Below are positions 24,349 to 33,432 of a stretch of DNA of 43,958 bases, one piece after another (the stretch's first letter is position 1; every line of letters begins with the position of its first letter). Source of the DNA: Acidobacteriota bacterium. Lineage in GTDB: Bacteria; Acidobacteriota; UBA6911. The stretch is from assembly GCA_016933615.1 (NCBI GenBank), contig JAFGAO010000179.1, positions 1 to 43,958 of the forward strand, written 5' to 3'. The notes beneath the pieces are model-generated. The model saw nothing but the letters and a program-made list of their open reading frames with translations, was not told the origin of the DNA and searched no databases. A program made the position numbers and the translations under genes.

Positions 24349-26061
24349 CTAGCGCCACTCGTCGATCTGGACCGACCGGGAGGGCACCATGCCGCCCATA
24401 CTGAAATAGTTGTTGTTGGATCCGCCGGTGACGATCACGGTAAAGGTCCCGCCCGCGTTGCGGATGCCGCTGTTGAGGTTCCCGCCGACGGCGGGCTTGG
24501 CGCCGGGCGGCCGGCCCGTCACCCATTCCGTGAACTTTTCGACCGTGTCGTACCCGGCATCCCTGACGAAATTGGCGATCGGGGGGCTGAGAACGGCGCA
24601 GGTTCCGAACAGCCACCCGTCCTGCGTGCCGTAAATTTCCTTGATGATCTCGGGGTAATTCATATTCGGGCCCCAGACGGTCGCGGCCCAGTTCTTGGCG
24701 GAAAGAATGCCCCATCCCATGAACAGGGTGACGACATTCTCGCCCTTCCTGAACCCGCGCCGCACCGACAGCGGCCTGAAGGGGGATTTCTCCTCGTTTT
24801 CGGCCATGATGATCCCGATCAGGTTCATGGGGTTTCCGATCGTGCCCATGTAGGTGGTTCCAACCTTGCCGCAGTTTCCGCCGTTGATGGACAACAGGCT
24901 CCAGGCTCTCCCGATCGTCGTATTGGCATGCGCGTAAGGGCCCACCGCGCCCTCCTCGTAATTCAGCCCGATTTCGTCGCGGATCTCGCCGTTGATCACG
25001 GCGCCCGCCATGAAGCCGTTGTCGGAAACATTGACGGCCGTCATGCCGGTCGAACCCAGAGCCAGGATGACCGGGAAATATTCCGGCGCGGCGCCCGCCA
25101 TGACCGCATTGATCGCCGCGGTCTTTACCGTGTAGGTCCATGTCTCGCCGGCCTCGGATCCCGGATTCATCCTGCCGAGCACTTCGCCGGGTTCGCGGCT
25201 GGTGCTTTTCAGCATCTCGGCCACTTTTTCTTCCGTGGGCAGTTCCACTGGCAGAAAATCCGTGTATCTCTTTTCGAGAAACAGCTTCTGAAGTTCTTCC
25301 GGAGTTCCGGTGTACGTCCCGGGCCCCAGGTCTTTCTTCACTTCCCCGGTCCTGCGTTCTTCGGCGGCCAGGGGTCGTGTCAGGTTTTCCACCAGTTCCT
25401 GCATCACGGGCCTTCCAGTGATGGGATTGCCGCCTTCCATGACCTGCTTGCGGATCTGCTCGTTGGTTTTTCCCCAGACCGGGCCGCGGAAATACTGGAT
25501 CCGGAAGTTGGGCATGCCGAGGTTGAAGGCGACCTCTTTCTGCTGCGCTGCAAAATCGTGCATGACGACGGGCACTGCGGGTTTTTTCATTCTGGACTCG
25601 ATTTCAAAGGAGAGGCGGACCGCCCCCGGTGCGCAGAGGCTTCAATGGCCCAGCCCGACAATGGCGGCGTCCCCCTTTTCGGCAATCTCGGCCCACAGGG
25701 CATCGCTCAGGGACGACAAACCGGCCCCGCTTTGATTGTCCCTGTACACGATGCTGGTTTCGGGATAGTTGGCCCGGAACCATTTCGCCGTTTCATCCAT
25801 AAAGCGGTCGGTCCCGATATAGCCCGTATTGATCAAATAGATCGTCTTGCCGTCCAGCGTGTCCAGGCGCGGCGCCTGCGGCACCAGCCTGATCGGCGGC
25901 GGCGTGCCCATCGGGTTGAGCACGGTAATTTCAGGCATGGAGGCCGGTCCGCCGGACAAAGCCGCCCTCTTTCCCTGCGCATGGGTTTGATGGCTCAGCA
26001 TTGAAACACCGAAAACAAGGCCCAGGCATAAAACTGTAGTGACTGCGATACGCAATTTCAT
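24349..26061 (-). CDS. Exported UGSC-type selenoprotein with in-frame TGA (copy 2)
   Basis: Read as one 570-residue protein with selenocysteine at residue 140 (TGA at 25644-25642); ATG 26061 follows GGGAGGA. Residues 1-29 are a Sec signal peptide (T-H-A cleavage site). P-E-I-T-V-L-N-P-M-G, A-P-R-L-D-T-L-D-G-K-T-I-Y-L-I and G-L-G-H-U-S-L-C match copy 1 at 7274. After the TGA, 17 codons without a start codon lead to the first ATG at 25590, which has no ribosome site, and homology to copy 1 covers this stretch (C-A-P-G-A, P-A-V-P-V-V). The C-terminal domain shares N-G-E-I-R-D-E-I-G-L-N-Y and the final V-Q-I-D-E-W-R (V-D-V-W-R in copy 1). Stop is TAG. Cell-envelope redox function is inferred from U-x-x-C. 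Downstream is an RND relic; upstream lies the RPH-like gene, 138 bp away in the same direction. Confidence 0.85.
25615..25644 (-). promoter_or_regulatory. Selenocysteine TGA and SECIS-like hairpin, copy 2
   Basis: Reading leftward after the TGA (25644-25642): GCG, C, ACC, loop GGGGGC, GGT, C, CGC (25634-25615). The stem has one C/C mismatch, and the loop begins 15 nt after the TGA with G residues, close to the position and loop type in copy 1 although the primary sequence differs. Confidence 0.55.
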
Positions 26062-26199
26062 GCGCGATTCCTCCCTATTTGGTTTGTGTTGTCGCCCGTC
26101 CCGCGTTACTTACAGCCCGAATATAAACCGGGAATCCCTTCTTATAAAGGTGAATGCCGGCCTTCTGCGGTTTGATGTCCGGCGCATTTGCGGGGACAT

Positions 26200-28386
26200 T
26201 CAGGAATCCGGCAGGATCGCCTCGCCCACGGTCACGATGCCCAGGTGGCCGTCCACGGTGATGAAGTCCCCGGTCTTGATCCGCAAGGCTGCATCCGGGA
26301 CGCCGGTCACGCAGGGCAGCCCGTACTCCCGGGCTATAATGGCCCCGTGAATGAGCATGCCGCCCCGCCTTTCCACGACGGCCGCGGCCAGGGGCACAAT
26401 AAAGGTCATGCCCGGATCGATGGCGTCGCACACCAGGATCTCTCCCCGCTGGAAATTATAGAGGTCTGAAGGATGGACGATAACCCTGGCTCTGCCCATC
26501 GCCACGCCTGCGCCGGCAGGCTGCCCCACGATCTGTCTCGACTTGAGCGAGAAGCCTCCGCCTTCGGTTCTCCCCGTCCTCCTGCGGTCCGTTGCCGTCA
26601 GGGAGGATTCCAAGAGTACGGCTTTTTTGAGGGCATCGCCCCGGCCTGTTTTCCCCGAAGAGCGGGATCGGGCCCGGATGCGGCGCGATCCCTCCTTTAC
26701 CGCGGCAAACAGCCGGCTTTCAATTTTCCCAAGGTATATATTATCGTCGTCCCGGAGCCGGTAGCTGGCCCGGGCCAGGTCCAGAAGCTCCAGGGCATAC
26801 TTTTTCCGTCCCGGACCGAAGCGGGACAGGAAGCGCCGCCGCAGAACGGCGGGATTTTGGCTTTGCGCGCTTTTTTCAGGAAGCTCCGCCATCCGAAGCG
26901 CAATATTCAGGATGCGGCTCCGGTCCCGGCCCGGACTTCCCTTCTCCCCGACCAGGTCTGAAAACCGATCCAGGATGCGGTCGCATTCCCGCAGGACCGT
27001 AGGGCTGCACTGATCCGCCTTTCCCGCGAGGATGCAGGCTCTGCCTGCCGGGTCTTTGCGAATCAGCGCCGCCAGGCCCCCGAGCATCCTGTTCCTTTGA
27101 GTGCTGATCATCGGCGCCCCTCCCAGAAGCGCCATAAACTGGAAAGGGTCCTGCGGCTTCATGAGATCGTTGTAGATCCTGCCGAAAAGGCGCATCCCGT
27201 GGGCGAAAGGGATGCAGTCGTCCCAGTACACCTGCCGCCACCGGTCGTATATTTCTCTTCGCCTTCGTATTTCCCGGGCAAGGGCGGCGTCGGAAAGCCC
27301 GGAAAGATCGATGCGGCCCAGTTGAAGAGATTCTTTTTCCATCCCCGGGATGTGCGCCTCTTCGATTTTCCGTCTCAAGCTTTTCAGGTTCTCGAGGCTT
27401 CGGTGAAGGCTGAGATACCAGGAACGCCCGTCCCCGGAAGAGGGCGGAGTGGTGATGGGCCTGGCCTGAAGCGTATGGAGGATCTTCCTCCGGTAGGTCC
27501 ACTCGACATCCTGGGGGCATCCGAACAGGGACTCCGCGGCCAGGGCAAGCCTGTAGACTTCGCCGACCTCCCGCCCGTCGATCGGGGGGCGCTCCCGCAG
27601 GGCGCGCGGCAGTGTTTTCAACGAAACGCCCCGGCGCCCCGGCGCCACGTATTTTCCCCTGCGGGCGGGGCTGTGCTCCAGGATCCGCCCGGTCTTCCTG
27701 TCCAGAATCCACCGGTCCGGTTCAATGGTGCCGTCGACAAATCCCTGGTTCAATCCGTGAACCGCCTCCACGATTGTCTGTTTATTGTGGACGGGACTCC
27801 GCCCGAAGACCACGCCCGAGCGCCCTCCCGCGACCATCTTCTGGACCACGACGGCCATGGCGCTGGTTTCAGGGTCGAGCTTCAATTCTTTTCTGTAGAG
27901 AAGGGCGCGGTCCGACCAGAGGGAGGCCCACACAAGCCGCACGTGCTCCAGGACCGATTCCATTCCATGGATATTGACGAAGGATTCGTGGAGGCCGGCG
28001 AAGGAGGACCGGGCGGAGTCTTCACCCGGCGCCGAGGAACGGACCGATACGGGGGCCTTCCGGAAACGGGGCTCCAGGCCGCGGAGCAGACGCGCCCGGA
28101 GTTCCCCCGGCATCGGCGTCCTGGCAAACATATTGCGGATCCTGAGGGAAACGTCCCAGATCTCTTCCCAGCGCATCTCTTCAAACGGCTTCCGGTAGAG
28201 CTCCATCCGTATCCGGTCCTTCAGTTCCGTGGACGCCAGGAACTCCCGGTAGGCGTCGGCGCTGATGCAGGCCGCATCGGGAATGCGCATGCCCTTCCTT
28301 TGCATCTCGGCCAGCGCATAGCCTTTGCCCCCGATTCGGGGGCGGTCCCGGGCGGTGATTTCAGCAAGGGCGAAAATAAGTTTCAT
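26200..28386 (-). CDS. Rifampin-phosphotransferase/PEP-synthase-like dikinase
   Basis: 728 residues. Residues 1-320 form the ATP-grasp domain of PEP synthase/PPDK (G-G-K-G-Y-A-L-A-E-M, V-R-S-S-A-P-G-E-D, D-V-E-W-T-Y). A helical, variable middle (about 330-610) replaces the PEP-binding TIM barrel. The C-terminal swivelling phosphohistidine domain carries H680 in G-G-M-L-I-H-G-A-I-I-A-R-E-Y-G. This order matches rifampin phosphotransferases, which use ATP to phosphorylate a small molecule through a phospho-His carrier. The middle domain does not identify the acceptor. The loop has I-H-G-A where S/T-H-A-A is usual. Its ATG shares one base with the stop of the upstream PPOX gene (TAATG), so translation is coupled. 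Confidence 0.87.
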   Translation of the reverse strand: MKLIFALAEITARDRPRIGGKGYALAEMQRKGMRIPDAACISADAYREFLASTELKDRIRMELYRKPFEEMRWEEIWDVSLRIRNMFARTPMPGELRARLLRGLEPRFRKAPVSVRSSAPGEDSARSSFAGLHESFVNIHGMESVLEHVRLVWASLWSDRALLYRKELKLDPETSAMAVVVQKMVAGGRSGVVFGRSPVHNKQTIVEAVHGLNQGFVDGTIEPDRWILDRKTGRILEHSPARRGKYVAPGRRGVSLKTLPRALRERPPIDGREVGEVYRLALAAESLFGCPQDVEWTYRRKILHTLQARPITTPPSSGDGRSWYLSLHRSLENLKSLRRKIEEAHIPGMEKESLQLGRIDLSGLSDAALAREIRRRREIYDRWRQVYWDDCIPFAHGMRLFGRIYNDLMKPQDPFQFMALLGGAPMISTQRNRMLGGLAALIRKDPAGRACILAGKADQCSPTVLRECDRILDRFSDLVGEKGSPGRDRSRILNIALRMAELPEKSAQSQNPAVLRRRFLSRFGPGRKKYALELLDLARASYRLRDDDNIYLGKIESRLFAAVKEGSRRIRARSRSSGKTGRGDALKKAVLLESSLTATDRRRTGRTEGGGFSLKSRQIVGQPAGAGVAMGRARVIVHPSDLYNFQRGEILVCDAIDPGMTFIVPLAAAVVERRGGMLIHGAIIAREYGLPCVTGVPDAALRIKTGDFITVDGHLGIVTVGEAILPDS

Positions 28387-28838
28387 TATTTGATATGGAC
28401 CTCAACGACATTCTGAAAGCGGGTGCAGACAAAATAGGTCCGAACGCGGACCTCGCACAGGGCGCATGTGGGCGACTGCGCAAAACTCTCGAGGTAGGGA
28501 TGCTTGGCCAGGTACAGGGCCAGTATGCCGTTCCGTTCTTCGGGAGCCACTTCCGCGGTTTTCCCCGTCGCCGTCACGGCCGTTGCCTGCTGGAAATCGG
28601 CCGGGGCGTTGGAGCGGCTGTCGATGAGCATGGCCACTCTGGAATCCTTCATGATGTTTGCGAACTTGCGCGTCGAACGAATGGTGGCGAAATACAGACG
28701 GGCCAGGTCGTCGCTGCAAGCGAAGGCCACGAGGCTGGCGTAGGGCTGGCCGTCCTGCTGCGTGGAAAGTACAGCCAGCGGCTGGGTCCGCAGGAGTTTT
28801 TTCAGGTCGTTTCTGATTTCAGGGAGATCTTGGCTCAT
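28386..28838 (-). CDS. Pyridoxamine-5'-phosphate-oxidase-fold (HugZ-like) protein
   Basis: 150 residues from ATG 28838 (AAGGA 6 nt upstream; the frame is open to 28913). Split-barrel FMN-binding fold: L-A-V-L-S-T-Q-Q-D-G-Q-P-Y-A-S-L-V (strands 1-2), L-Y-F-A-T-I-R-S-T-R-K-F-A-N (phosphate-binding R/K), and V-A-M-L-I-D. Such proteins bind flavin, haem or F420. T-A-T-G-K-T-A-E-V is also typical. Coupled to the dikinase-like gene by a TAATG overlap, so the two probably act in one pathway. Confidence 0.87.
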   Translation of the reverse strand: MSQDLPEIRNDLKKLLRTQPLAVLSTQQDGQPYASLVAFACSDDLARLYFATIRSTRKFANIMKDSRVAMLIDSRSNAPADFQQATAVTATGKTAEVAPEERNGILALYLAKHPYLESFAQSPTCALCEVRVRTYFVCTRFQNVVEVHIK

Positions 28839-29053
28839 GAAAGTCCTTGTCATGTTGAAACATGTATGCGGCCGGACGACCCGTAAATCATACTTGCCCT
28901 CCGCCTTTTTCACAAACAGTCTTATGCGCCCGCTCTTGAATGCTTCCGGAGGAAAGGGCCTGCCTGCGGGGGATTTCCCTTACAATCCGGCCCCGGCCCG
29001 TTTTCCCATGGGCGGCTGGATTCGAGGGAAAAACCCGTGTATATTGAAATCCG

Positions 29054-29446
29054 ATGAACGCGAAAGTCTACTACGACGGATTGTGCCACCTGTGCTCGAG
29101 AGAAATCGGCCACTACCGCCGCCAGAAAGGCGCGGAATCCATGCAGTTCATAGACATAACCGCCGCGGACTTCGACGCCGCCCGGGAAGGGCTGGACCCC
29201 TACCGCGTCCACAGGGAGATGCACGTCAGGACCGGGGACGGCAGGCTGGCAACCGGGGTGGACGGATTCATTGAAATCTGGGAGCGCCTGCCCCGCTACC
29301 GCTGGGCGGCCCGAGCGGCCCGGAACAGGCTTCTGAAAGCCTTCCTCGATCTTTCCTACCGGGCGTTTGCCCGCATCCGCCCCATCCTGCCCCGAAAGAA
29401 AAATCCCTGCGGCGACAGCCCCTACTGCAATCTCGAGAGCCGGTAG
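29054..29446 (+). CDS. DCC-family (DUF393) thiol-disulfide oxidoreductase-like protein
   Basis: 130 residues. It opens with V-Y-Y-D-G-L-C-H-L-C (C11/C14), the DCC family signature, a thioredoxin-like C-x-x-C, followed by F-I-D-I-T and G-V-D-G-F-I-E-I-W, typical of the family. It probably has a redox role in the cytoplasm, but the family is poorly characterised. Two further cysteines near the end (N-P-C-G-D-S-P-Y-C) are unusual and may bind metal. No operon partners. Confidence 0.9.
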   Translation: MNAKVYYDGLCHLCSREIGHYRRQKGAESMQFIDITAADFDAAREGLDPYRVHREMHVRTGDGRLATGVDGFIEIWERLPRYRWAARAARNRLLKAFLDLSYRAFARIRPILPRKKNPCGDSPYCNLESR

Positions 29447-29492
29447 CTTAACCGTGTCCCGGTTCCCCGGGCAGGGAATTTGCAATCCGCCG

Positions 29493-30059
29493 TCACGCCA
29501 GGAGGTGCTCCACCAGGATCCTGCCCCCGATAAGAATCAGCAGGATTCCTCCCAGAACTTCGACCCGTTTGCCCCACCGGAGACCGATGCGCCGGCCCAG
29601 GAGCATGCCCGTGACCGTGAACGCGGCCGCTACGACCCCGATAACCAGAACGGGCAACAGGATGGGCGAACCGATGACTCCGAGGGAAAGGCCGACCGCC
29701 AGCGCATCAATGCTTGTGGCAACCGAAAGAATGACGAGCGACCATCCGGATGTGGGGTCCTTCGAACGCACCGCGCCTTCATCGCCTCCGGAAACCGCGC
29801 CCCGTATCATCCTGGCGCCGACGTAGGCGAGGAGGCCGAAGGCAATCCAGTGGTCGAATGCAACGATGTACCTGTGGATGGAAAAACCCGCCGCCCAGCC
29901 GATCGCGGGCATGAGCGCCTGGAACAGGCCGAAATGAAAAGAGAGGCGGAATACATGCCTTTTTGTCAGTTTTTCCAGGGTAAGTCCGGCCACGACAGCC
30001 ACGGCGAATGCGTCCATCGCCAGGGCCGCCGCCAGCAGCGGAAGGTTCCAGCCGTCCAT
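29493..30059 (-). CDS. mntP: Manganese efflux pump MntP
   Basis: 188 residues, six membrane helices in two inverted halves. The metal-binding acidic motifs M-D-A-F-A-V (D16) and S-I-D-A-L-A-V-G (second half) are present, as in E. coli MntP. It exports Mn2+ from the cytoplasm. I see no Mn riboswitch (yybP-type) in the short upstream gap. Confidence 0.93.
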   Translation of the reverse strand: MDGWNLPLLAAALAMDAFAVAVVAGLTLEKLTKRHVFRLSFHFGLFQALMPAIGWAAGFSIHRYIVAFDHWIAFGLLAYVGARMIRGAVSGGDEGAVRSKDPTSGWSLVILSVATSIDALAVGLSLGVIGSPILLPVLVIGVVAAAFTVTGMLLGRRIGLRWGKRVEVLGGILLILIGGRILVEHLLA

Positions 30060-30160
30060 GGTTCACCCGTCAGAGGCAGCCTGCATGGATTGTGCCCGCG
30101 TTATCCCTTTCATCGGTTTTACAATCCCGTGCAGTATCGGAATTCAATCGCGCGGACGGA

Positions 30161-30502
30161 TTATTTTACCGCCAGCGCGGCCGCCTTGCGCAAGCTTCGC
30201 TTACGGGCGTGAAGCTCACGCCGCACCTTTTTCAGTCCGGCGTGATCGTGCGCCTCCAGCGCCTCATCCCTTTTGGCCTTAAGAGCCTTCATCTCCGATT
30301 TGATCCTGGCCTTGTCCTCTCCGGAGACCTTGCTTTTATGGCGCGTATGCGTATCGATATTGAGGGCTTTGCAAAGCGCCTCCAGCAGATGCTCCTTGTT
30401 CAGCTGCGTGTACCCCTTGACGGCCTCATGGTCGATGCCGGAGGCTATCTCCCTCATCTCTGCAACCGTCATTCCCTTCAGCTGATCGAACGTATATTCC
30501 AT
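30161..30502 (-). CDS. Small basic protein with Rho-N/SAP-like helix-extension-helix
   Basis: 113 residues with AGGAGA upstream. The first ~50 residues (L-K-G-M-T-V-A-E-M-R-E-I-A; Y-T-Q-L-N-K-E-H-L-L-E-A-L) match the Rho N-terminal/SAP-like fold that binds nucleic acid. The remainder is a lysine/arginine-rich coiled coil (S-E-M-K-A-L-K-A-K-R-D-E-A-L; R-R-E-L-H-A-R-K-R). A nucleic-acid-binding or chromosome-associated role is inferred. It stands alone. Confidence 0.78.
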   Translation of the reverse strand: MEYTFDQLKGMTVAEMREIASGIDHEAVKGYTQLNKEHLLEALCKALNIDTHTRHKSKVSGEDKARIKSEMKALKAKRDEALEAHDHAGLKKVRRELHARKRSLRKAAALAVK

Positions 30503-30668
30503 AGACCGGTTTCTCCTTTCCCGTATTTATTAAGAGGCCGTATTATGTTCTCCTATCCGATATTTCATCCGTTCAATTATTAAAGTGCTATTGTATGCCC
30601 GTTGATGCAAACTTGAACGGTTTATTAAACCATATTTTTTCCAAAACCGGATAAGCGGAAAGACGCGA

Positions 30669-31397
30669 ATGGAATTGATGATCAGCGTGCTGTCGGCCCG
30701 GGAAGCGCACGACGCCCTTGCGGGCGGCGCGGCGATCCTGGATGTCAAGAACCCGGCGGAAGGATCCCTGGGGGCCCAGCCTCCGCGCGTGATCCGGGAT
30801 ATCATAAAAATCGGCGCCGGCAGGGTGTCGGTCAGCGCCGCCATCGGCGACATGCCCAACCTGCCTGCAACCGCGGCCCTGGCCGCCCTTGGGGCCGCCT
30901 CCTGCGGCGCGGATTTCATCAAGGTCGGCCTCCGCGGTCCGGCAAACGAATCGGAAGCGCTCGTCATGCTGCGGGAAATCCGGGAGGCCGTGAAGGATTA
31001 CCCCGTTTCCGTCGTCGCCGCCGGCTATGCCGATCACGCCCGCTCCGGCGCCCTGGACCCGGCCTGCCTTCCCCGGGTTGCCGCCGCGGCCGGAATCCGG
31101 GGGTGCCTTCTGGACACGGCCGTCAAGGACGGGCACAACCTGTTTGAGTATCTCGGCCCGCGGCAAATACAAGCCATGGCGGAACAGGCGCACGCCGCCG
31201 GCCTGCTGTTCGCCCTTGCCGGCGCCCTTAGAGAAAAGGACCTGCCGCAGGCGAGGAAACTGGGGGCGGATATTGTGGGCCTGCGCACGGCCGTCTGCCG
31301 GGACAACCGGCGCGAGGGGCCGCTGGAAGCGGGGCGCGTCCGCCGGCTTCTGCAGAATCCCGCCTTGATTCCCGGGGGGGGTTCCCCGGGCATTTAA
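30669..31397 (+). CDS. mfnB: (5-formylfuran-3-yl)methyl phosphate synthase, methanofuran biosynthesis
   Basis: 242 residues, full family (former DUF556). It should form the furan ring of methanofuran from two glyceraldehyde-3-phosphate molecules. The TIM-barrel lysines are in place: D25-V-K27-N-P, F-I-K85-V-G and D149-T-A-V-K153-D-G, equivalent to catalytic residues of the archaeal enzyme. It converges with mfnE; the two stop codons overlap within TTAA at 31394-31397. Presence with mfnE and mfnF implies a methanofuran/methylofuran-like C1 carrier in this bacterium. Confidence 0.92.
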   Translation: MELMISVLSAREAHDALAGGAAILDVKNPAEGSLGAQPPRVIRDIIKIGAGRVSVSAAIGDMPNLPATAALAALGAASCGADFIKVGLRGPANESEALVMLREIREAVKDYPVSVVAAGYADHARSGALDPACLPRVAAAAGIRGCLLDTAVKDGHNLFEYLGPRQIQAMAEQAHAAGLLFALAGALREKDLPQARKLGADIVGLRTAVCRDNRREGPLEAGRVRRLLQNPALIPGGGSPGI

Positions 31398-32083
31398 AGT
31401 GCCGGTTTATAATCAGGATGCGGGATAATCCGGGTGCCGGTTGTTTTCCCGGAATCCAGCAATTCGGAAACGCGTTCCGGGTGCAATCCGTTCACGATCC
31501 AGGTTACCAGACTGGTCTCTTGCAGCAAACGGCCCAGGTAGGGGTCCACTCCGCCGCTGTGTCGGGCCAGTTCTCCAACAGTCATCCGGTCCATGATCCG
31601 CGCGGCGCTGTCTGCGGGATCCCGGGTTCGGGACAGGCCGTCGACGTCCTTGACCAGGACCAGCCGCGCGCAGCAGAGTGCGCACGCAATCCATGCCGCA
31701 ATCGAATCGGAAGTCACGTCCCAGGAATGAGGCAGGGGATCGGTTCGGCCGAGCGCCGTGGACGGCAGGAAAACCGCCACCCTGCCGGACTCCGCCGTTT
31801 GACGGGCGCGCACCATTTCCGTTTCCAGCCGGCTGCCTTCAATCAGGCGGTTCAGCAGGCAACCGTACTGGTCCATGGCCAGAAGCGCCATATGGTGCGC
31901 GGCGGTTTCCCCGAGTTCGTACTCCCGGTAGTATTTCCGCACCAGGTCGGCGAATTCCCCCCCGCCCGGGACGACGAGGACGGGGTGCCGCCTCCCGAGC
32001 GGGCCGAGCTCCCTGCAGAGTGCGGCCAATCCCTTGCTTCTGCCAAGGCTGCCGCCGATTTTGAAAACCGTGTTCAGGCGCAT
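31394..32083 (-). CDS. mfnE: Amino-acid-kinase-family protein, probable MfnE-type furan phosphate kinase
   Basis: 229 residues from ATG 32083 ([12 protein letters not shown]); a longer start at 32101 is possible. Amino-acid-kinase fold: K-I-G-G-S-L (phosphate loop), V-P-G-G-G-E-F-A-D, and W-D-V-T-S-D-S-I-A-A-W. In archaea MfnE phosphorylates (5-aminomethyl-3-furyl)methyl phosphate to the diphosphate. Assignment rests on this family together with adjacent mfnF and mfnB. Overlaps mfnF by 10 bp, so it is co-translated. Confidence 0.82.
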   Translation of the reverse strand: MRLNTVFKIGGSLGRSKGLAALCRELGPLGRRHPVLVVPGGGEFADLVRKYYREYELGETAAHHMALLAMDQYGCLLNRLIEGSRLETEMVRARQTAESGRVAVFLPSTALGRTDPLPHSWDVTSDSIAAWIACALCCARLVLVKDVDGLSRTRDPADSAARIMDRMTVGELARHSGGVDPYLGRLLQETSLVTWIVNGLHPERVSELLDSGKTTGTRIIPHPDYKPAL

Positions 32084-33135
32084 CCGTGCCCCGCGTTGCA
32101 TTGTTCCGCCAGCAGGCAGGCGACGGCGAGGCAGGGGAGGGCGTCCGATCTCTTCTCTCCCAGGTCGCTCCGCAGGTTCCGGATCTCGAGCCCCAGGCCG
32201 GCGGCGGCTTCCTCGCCCAGGAAAGCTCCGGTTCCGAAAACAACAGCCGGGTGACGTCTCAGTTCCGGGAGCCTAGCCACAACCTGCTCCATTGCCGAAC
32301 GGATCTGGAGAACCTGCTGCGCGTGGACGTAACGGGCCAGCTCCTCGATCTCCTGCGCCGCCAGCATTTCCGTGTCCGCGCAGACCAGCCGGGCCAGGCG
32401 GCCCCGGGCCGAAGCCGCCGTCGGCGGCCGGTTGTCCGGCGTCGTACAGGTATAATCGTCCGGATCCAGATAGCCCAGGATCAGATTTACGTCGCCGCTG
32501 ACCGTAAAGTATTCCGAAGCGACCCTGCAGGCGCGCCCCCGGACCGGGACGGACCGGACGATCGCGGCCACGTTGGTGCGCAGGGCCCCGGTGTAGACCA
32601 GTTCTCCCAAAACAAGGCGTTCCATATCGGTTTTCCCGCCGACCAGGACCCGGCCGTCCAGGACGGGCAGGATGTCCGTCGTCGTGCTGCCGACATCCAC
32701 CAGGAGCGAGTTCGGGTGGCGGCCCGCGAGCCACCGGGCCGAAGCCGCCCAGTTGGCCGCGGCGAATTCCATTGGGGAGGCAAGGGCCGTTTCGAGCCGC
32801 ACCAGTTCACCCGAAAGGCTCAGGACATGGATTTCATGGCCCGGGAAACACGAGCGGACACACTCCAGCACAAACAGGACTCCTTCGCGTTTTATTGCAA
32901 AAACATCGGAAAGTTCGGCGCTCATGGTCACGGCCATCGCACGGACCGGACCGCCGCGAGCGATTTCCCCGGCTGCGGCGCGCAGCACTTCCGGCAGCAG
33001 CTCCCTGTCGCGCCATATCTCGAAGGGCCTGGAAACGACGCGGGAGCGCCGGATCCGGTTCCCTTCCTCGGCCAGCCATGAAGCTTTGACATTGACGCCT
33101 CCGATATCCCAACCCACGAACCCGGCCGTTCCCAT
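32074..33135 (-). CDS. mfnF: MfnF-like, H4MPT-linked C1 pathway/methanofuran condensation protein
   Basis: 353 residues of the hydantoinase/ASKHA-like family. The N-terminal [10 protein letters not shown] nucleotide loop and [10 protein letters not shown] second phosphate loop are clear. In methanogens MfnF joins the furan diphosphate to tyramine-glutamate; bacterial homologues are annotated as H4MPT-linked C1 transfer pathway proteins. First gene of the leftward mfnF-mfnE pair. Together with mfnB it gives three of the known methanofuran steps; the tyrosine decarboxylase and ligase genes are not here. Confidence 0.85.
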   Translation of the reverse strand: MGTAGFVGWDIGGVNVKASWLAEEGNRIRRSRVVSRPFEIWRDRELLPEVLRAAAGEIARGGPVRAMAVTMSAELSDVFAIKREGVLFVLECVRSCFPGHEIHVLSLSGELVRLETALASPMEFAAANWAASARWLAGRHPNSLLVDVGSTTTDILPVLDGRVLVGGKTDMERLVLGELVYTGALRTNVAAIVRSVPVRGRACRVASEYFTVSGDVNLILGYLDPDDYTCTTPDNRPPTAASARGRLARLVCADTEMLAAQEIEELARYVHAQQVLQIRSAMEQVVARLPELRRHPAVVFGTGAFLGEEAAAGLGLEIRNLRSDLGEKRSDALPCLAVACLLAEQCNAGHGCA

Positions 33136-33432
33136 CTCCGCAATCCTTTATTTCAACCGATAAACGGCATTATATCCTTAAATCTCCCGCGGCCCGCATT
33201 TCCTGCAACGCTTCAAAACGCAAATTCACCGTCGGGCCGCAGGCCGGAAGCGCAGAAATCTGTCGAGATATTCGGACCATGGTGTAAAATCCTTTTTCCC
33301 GATGTCGCAGCATCCGGCGTTTCGGGACTTCCGGGAAAACAGAATAGCATCATCATAAGGAAAACGGAGCGTATCGCCCGGCATTTTAAACAAGCGGCCG
33401 AGAGGGCTTTAAGGAGAAAAATCAAGAAAGTC
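33136..33432. other. Gap between divergent mfnF and icd
   Basis: About 297 bp with the divergent promoters presumably inside. A GGAG ribosome-like run lies at 33411-33414, rather far from the icd ATG at 33433. No repeat or strong hairpin seen. Confidence 0.4.

Noticed and set aside
24349-25590. Separate gene starting with ATG at 25590
   Set aside because: No ribosome site, and the 17 codons before it up to the TGA keep protein-level similarity to copy 1.
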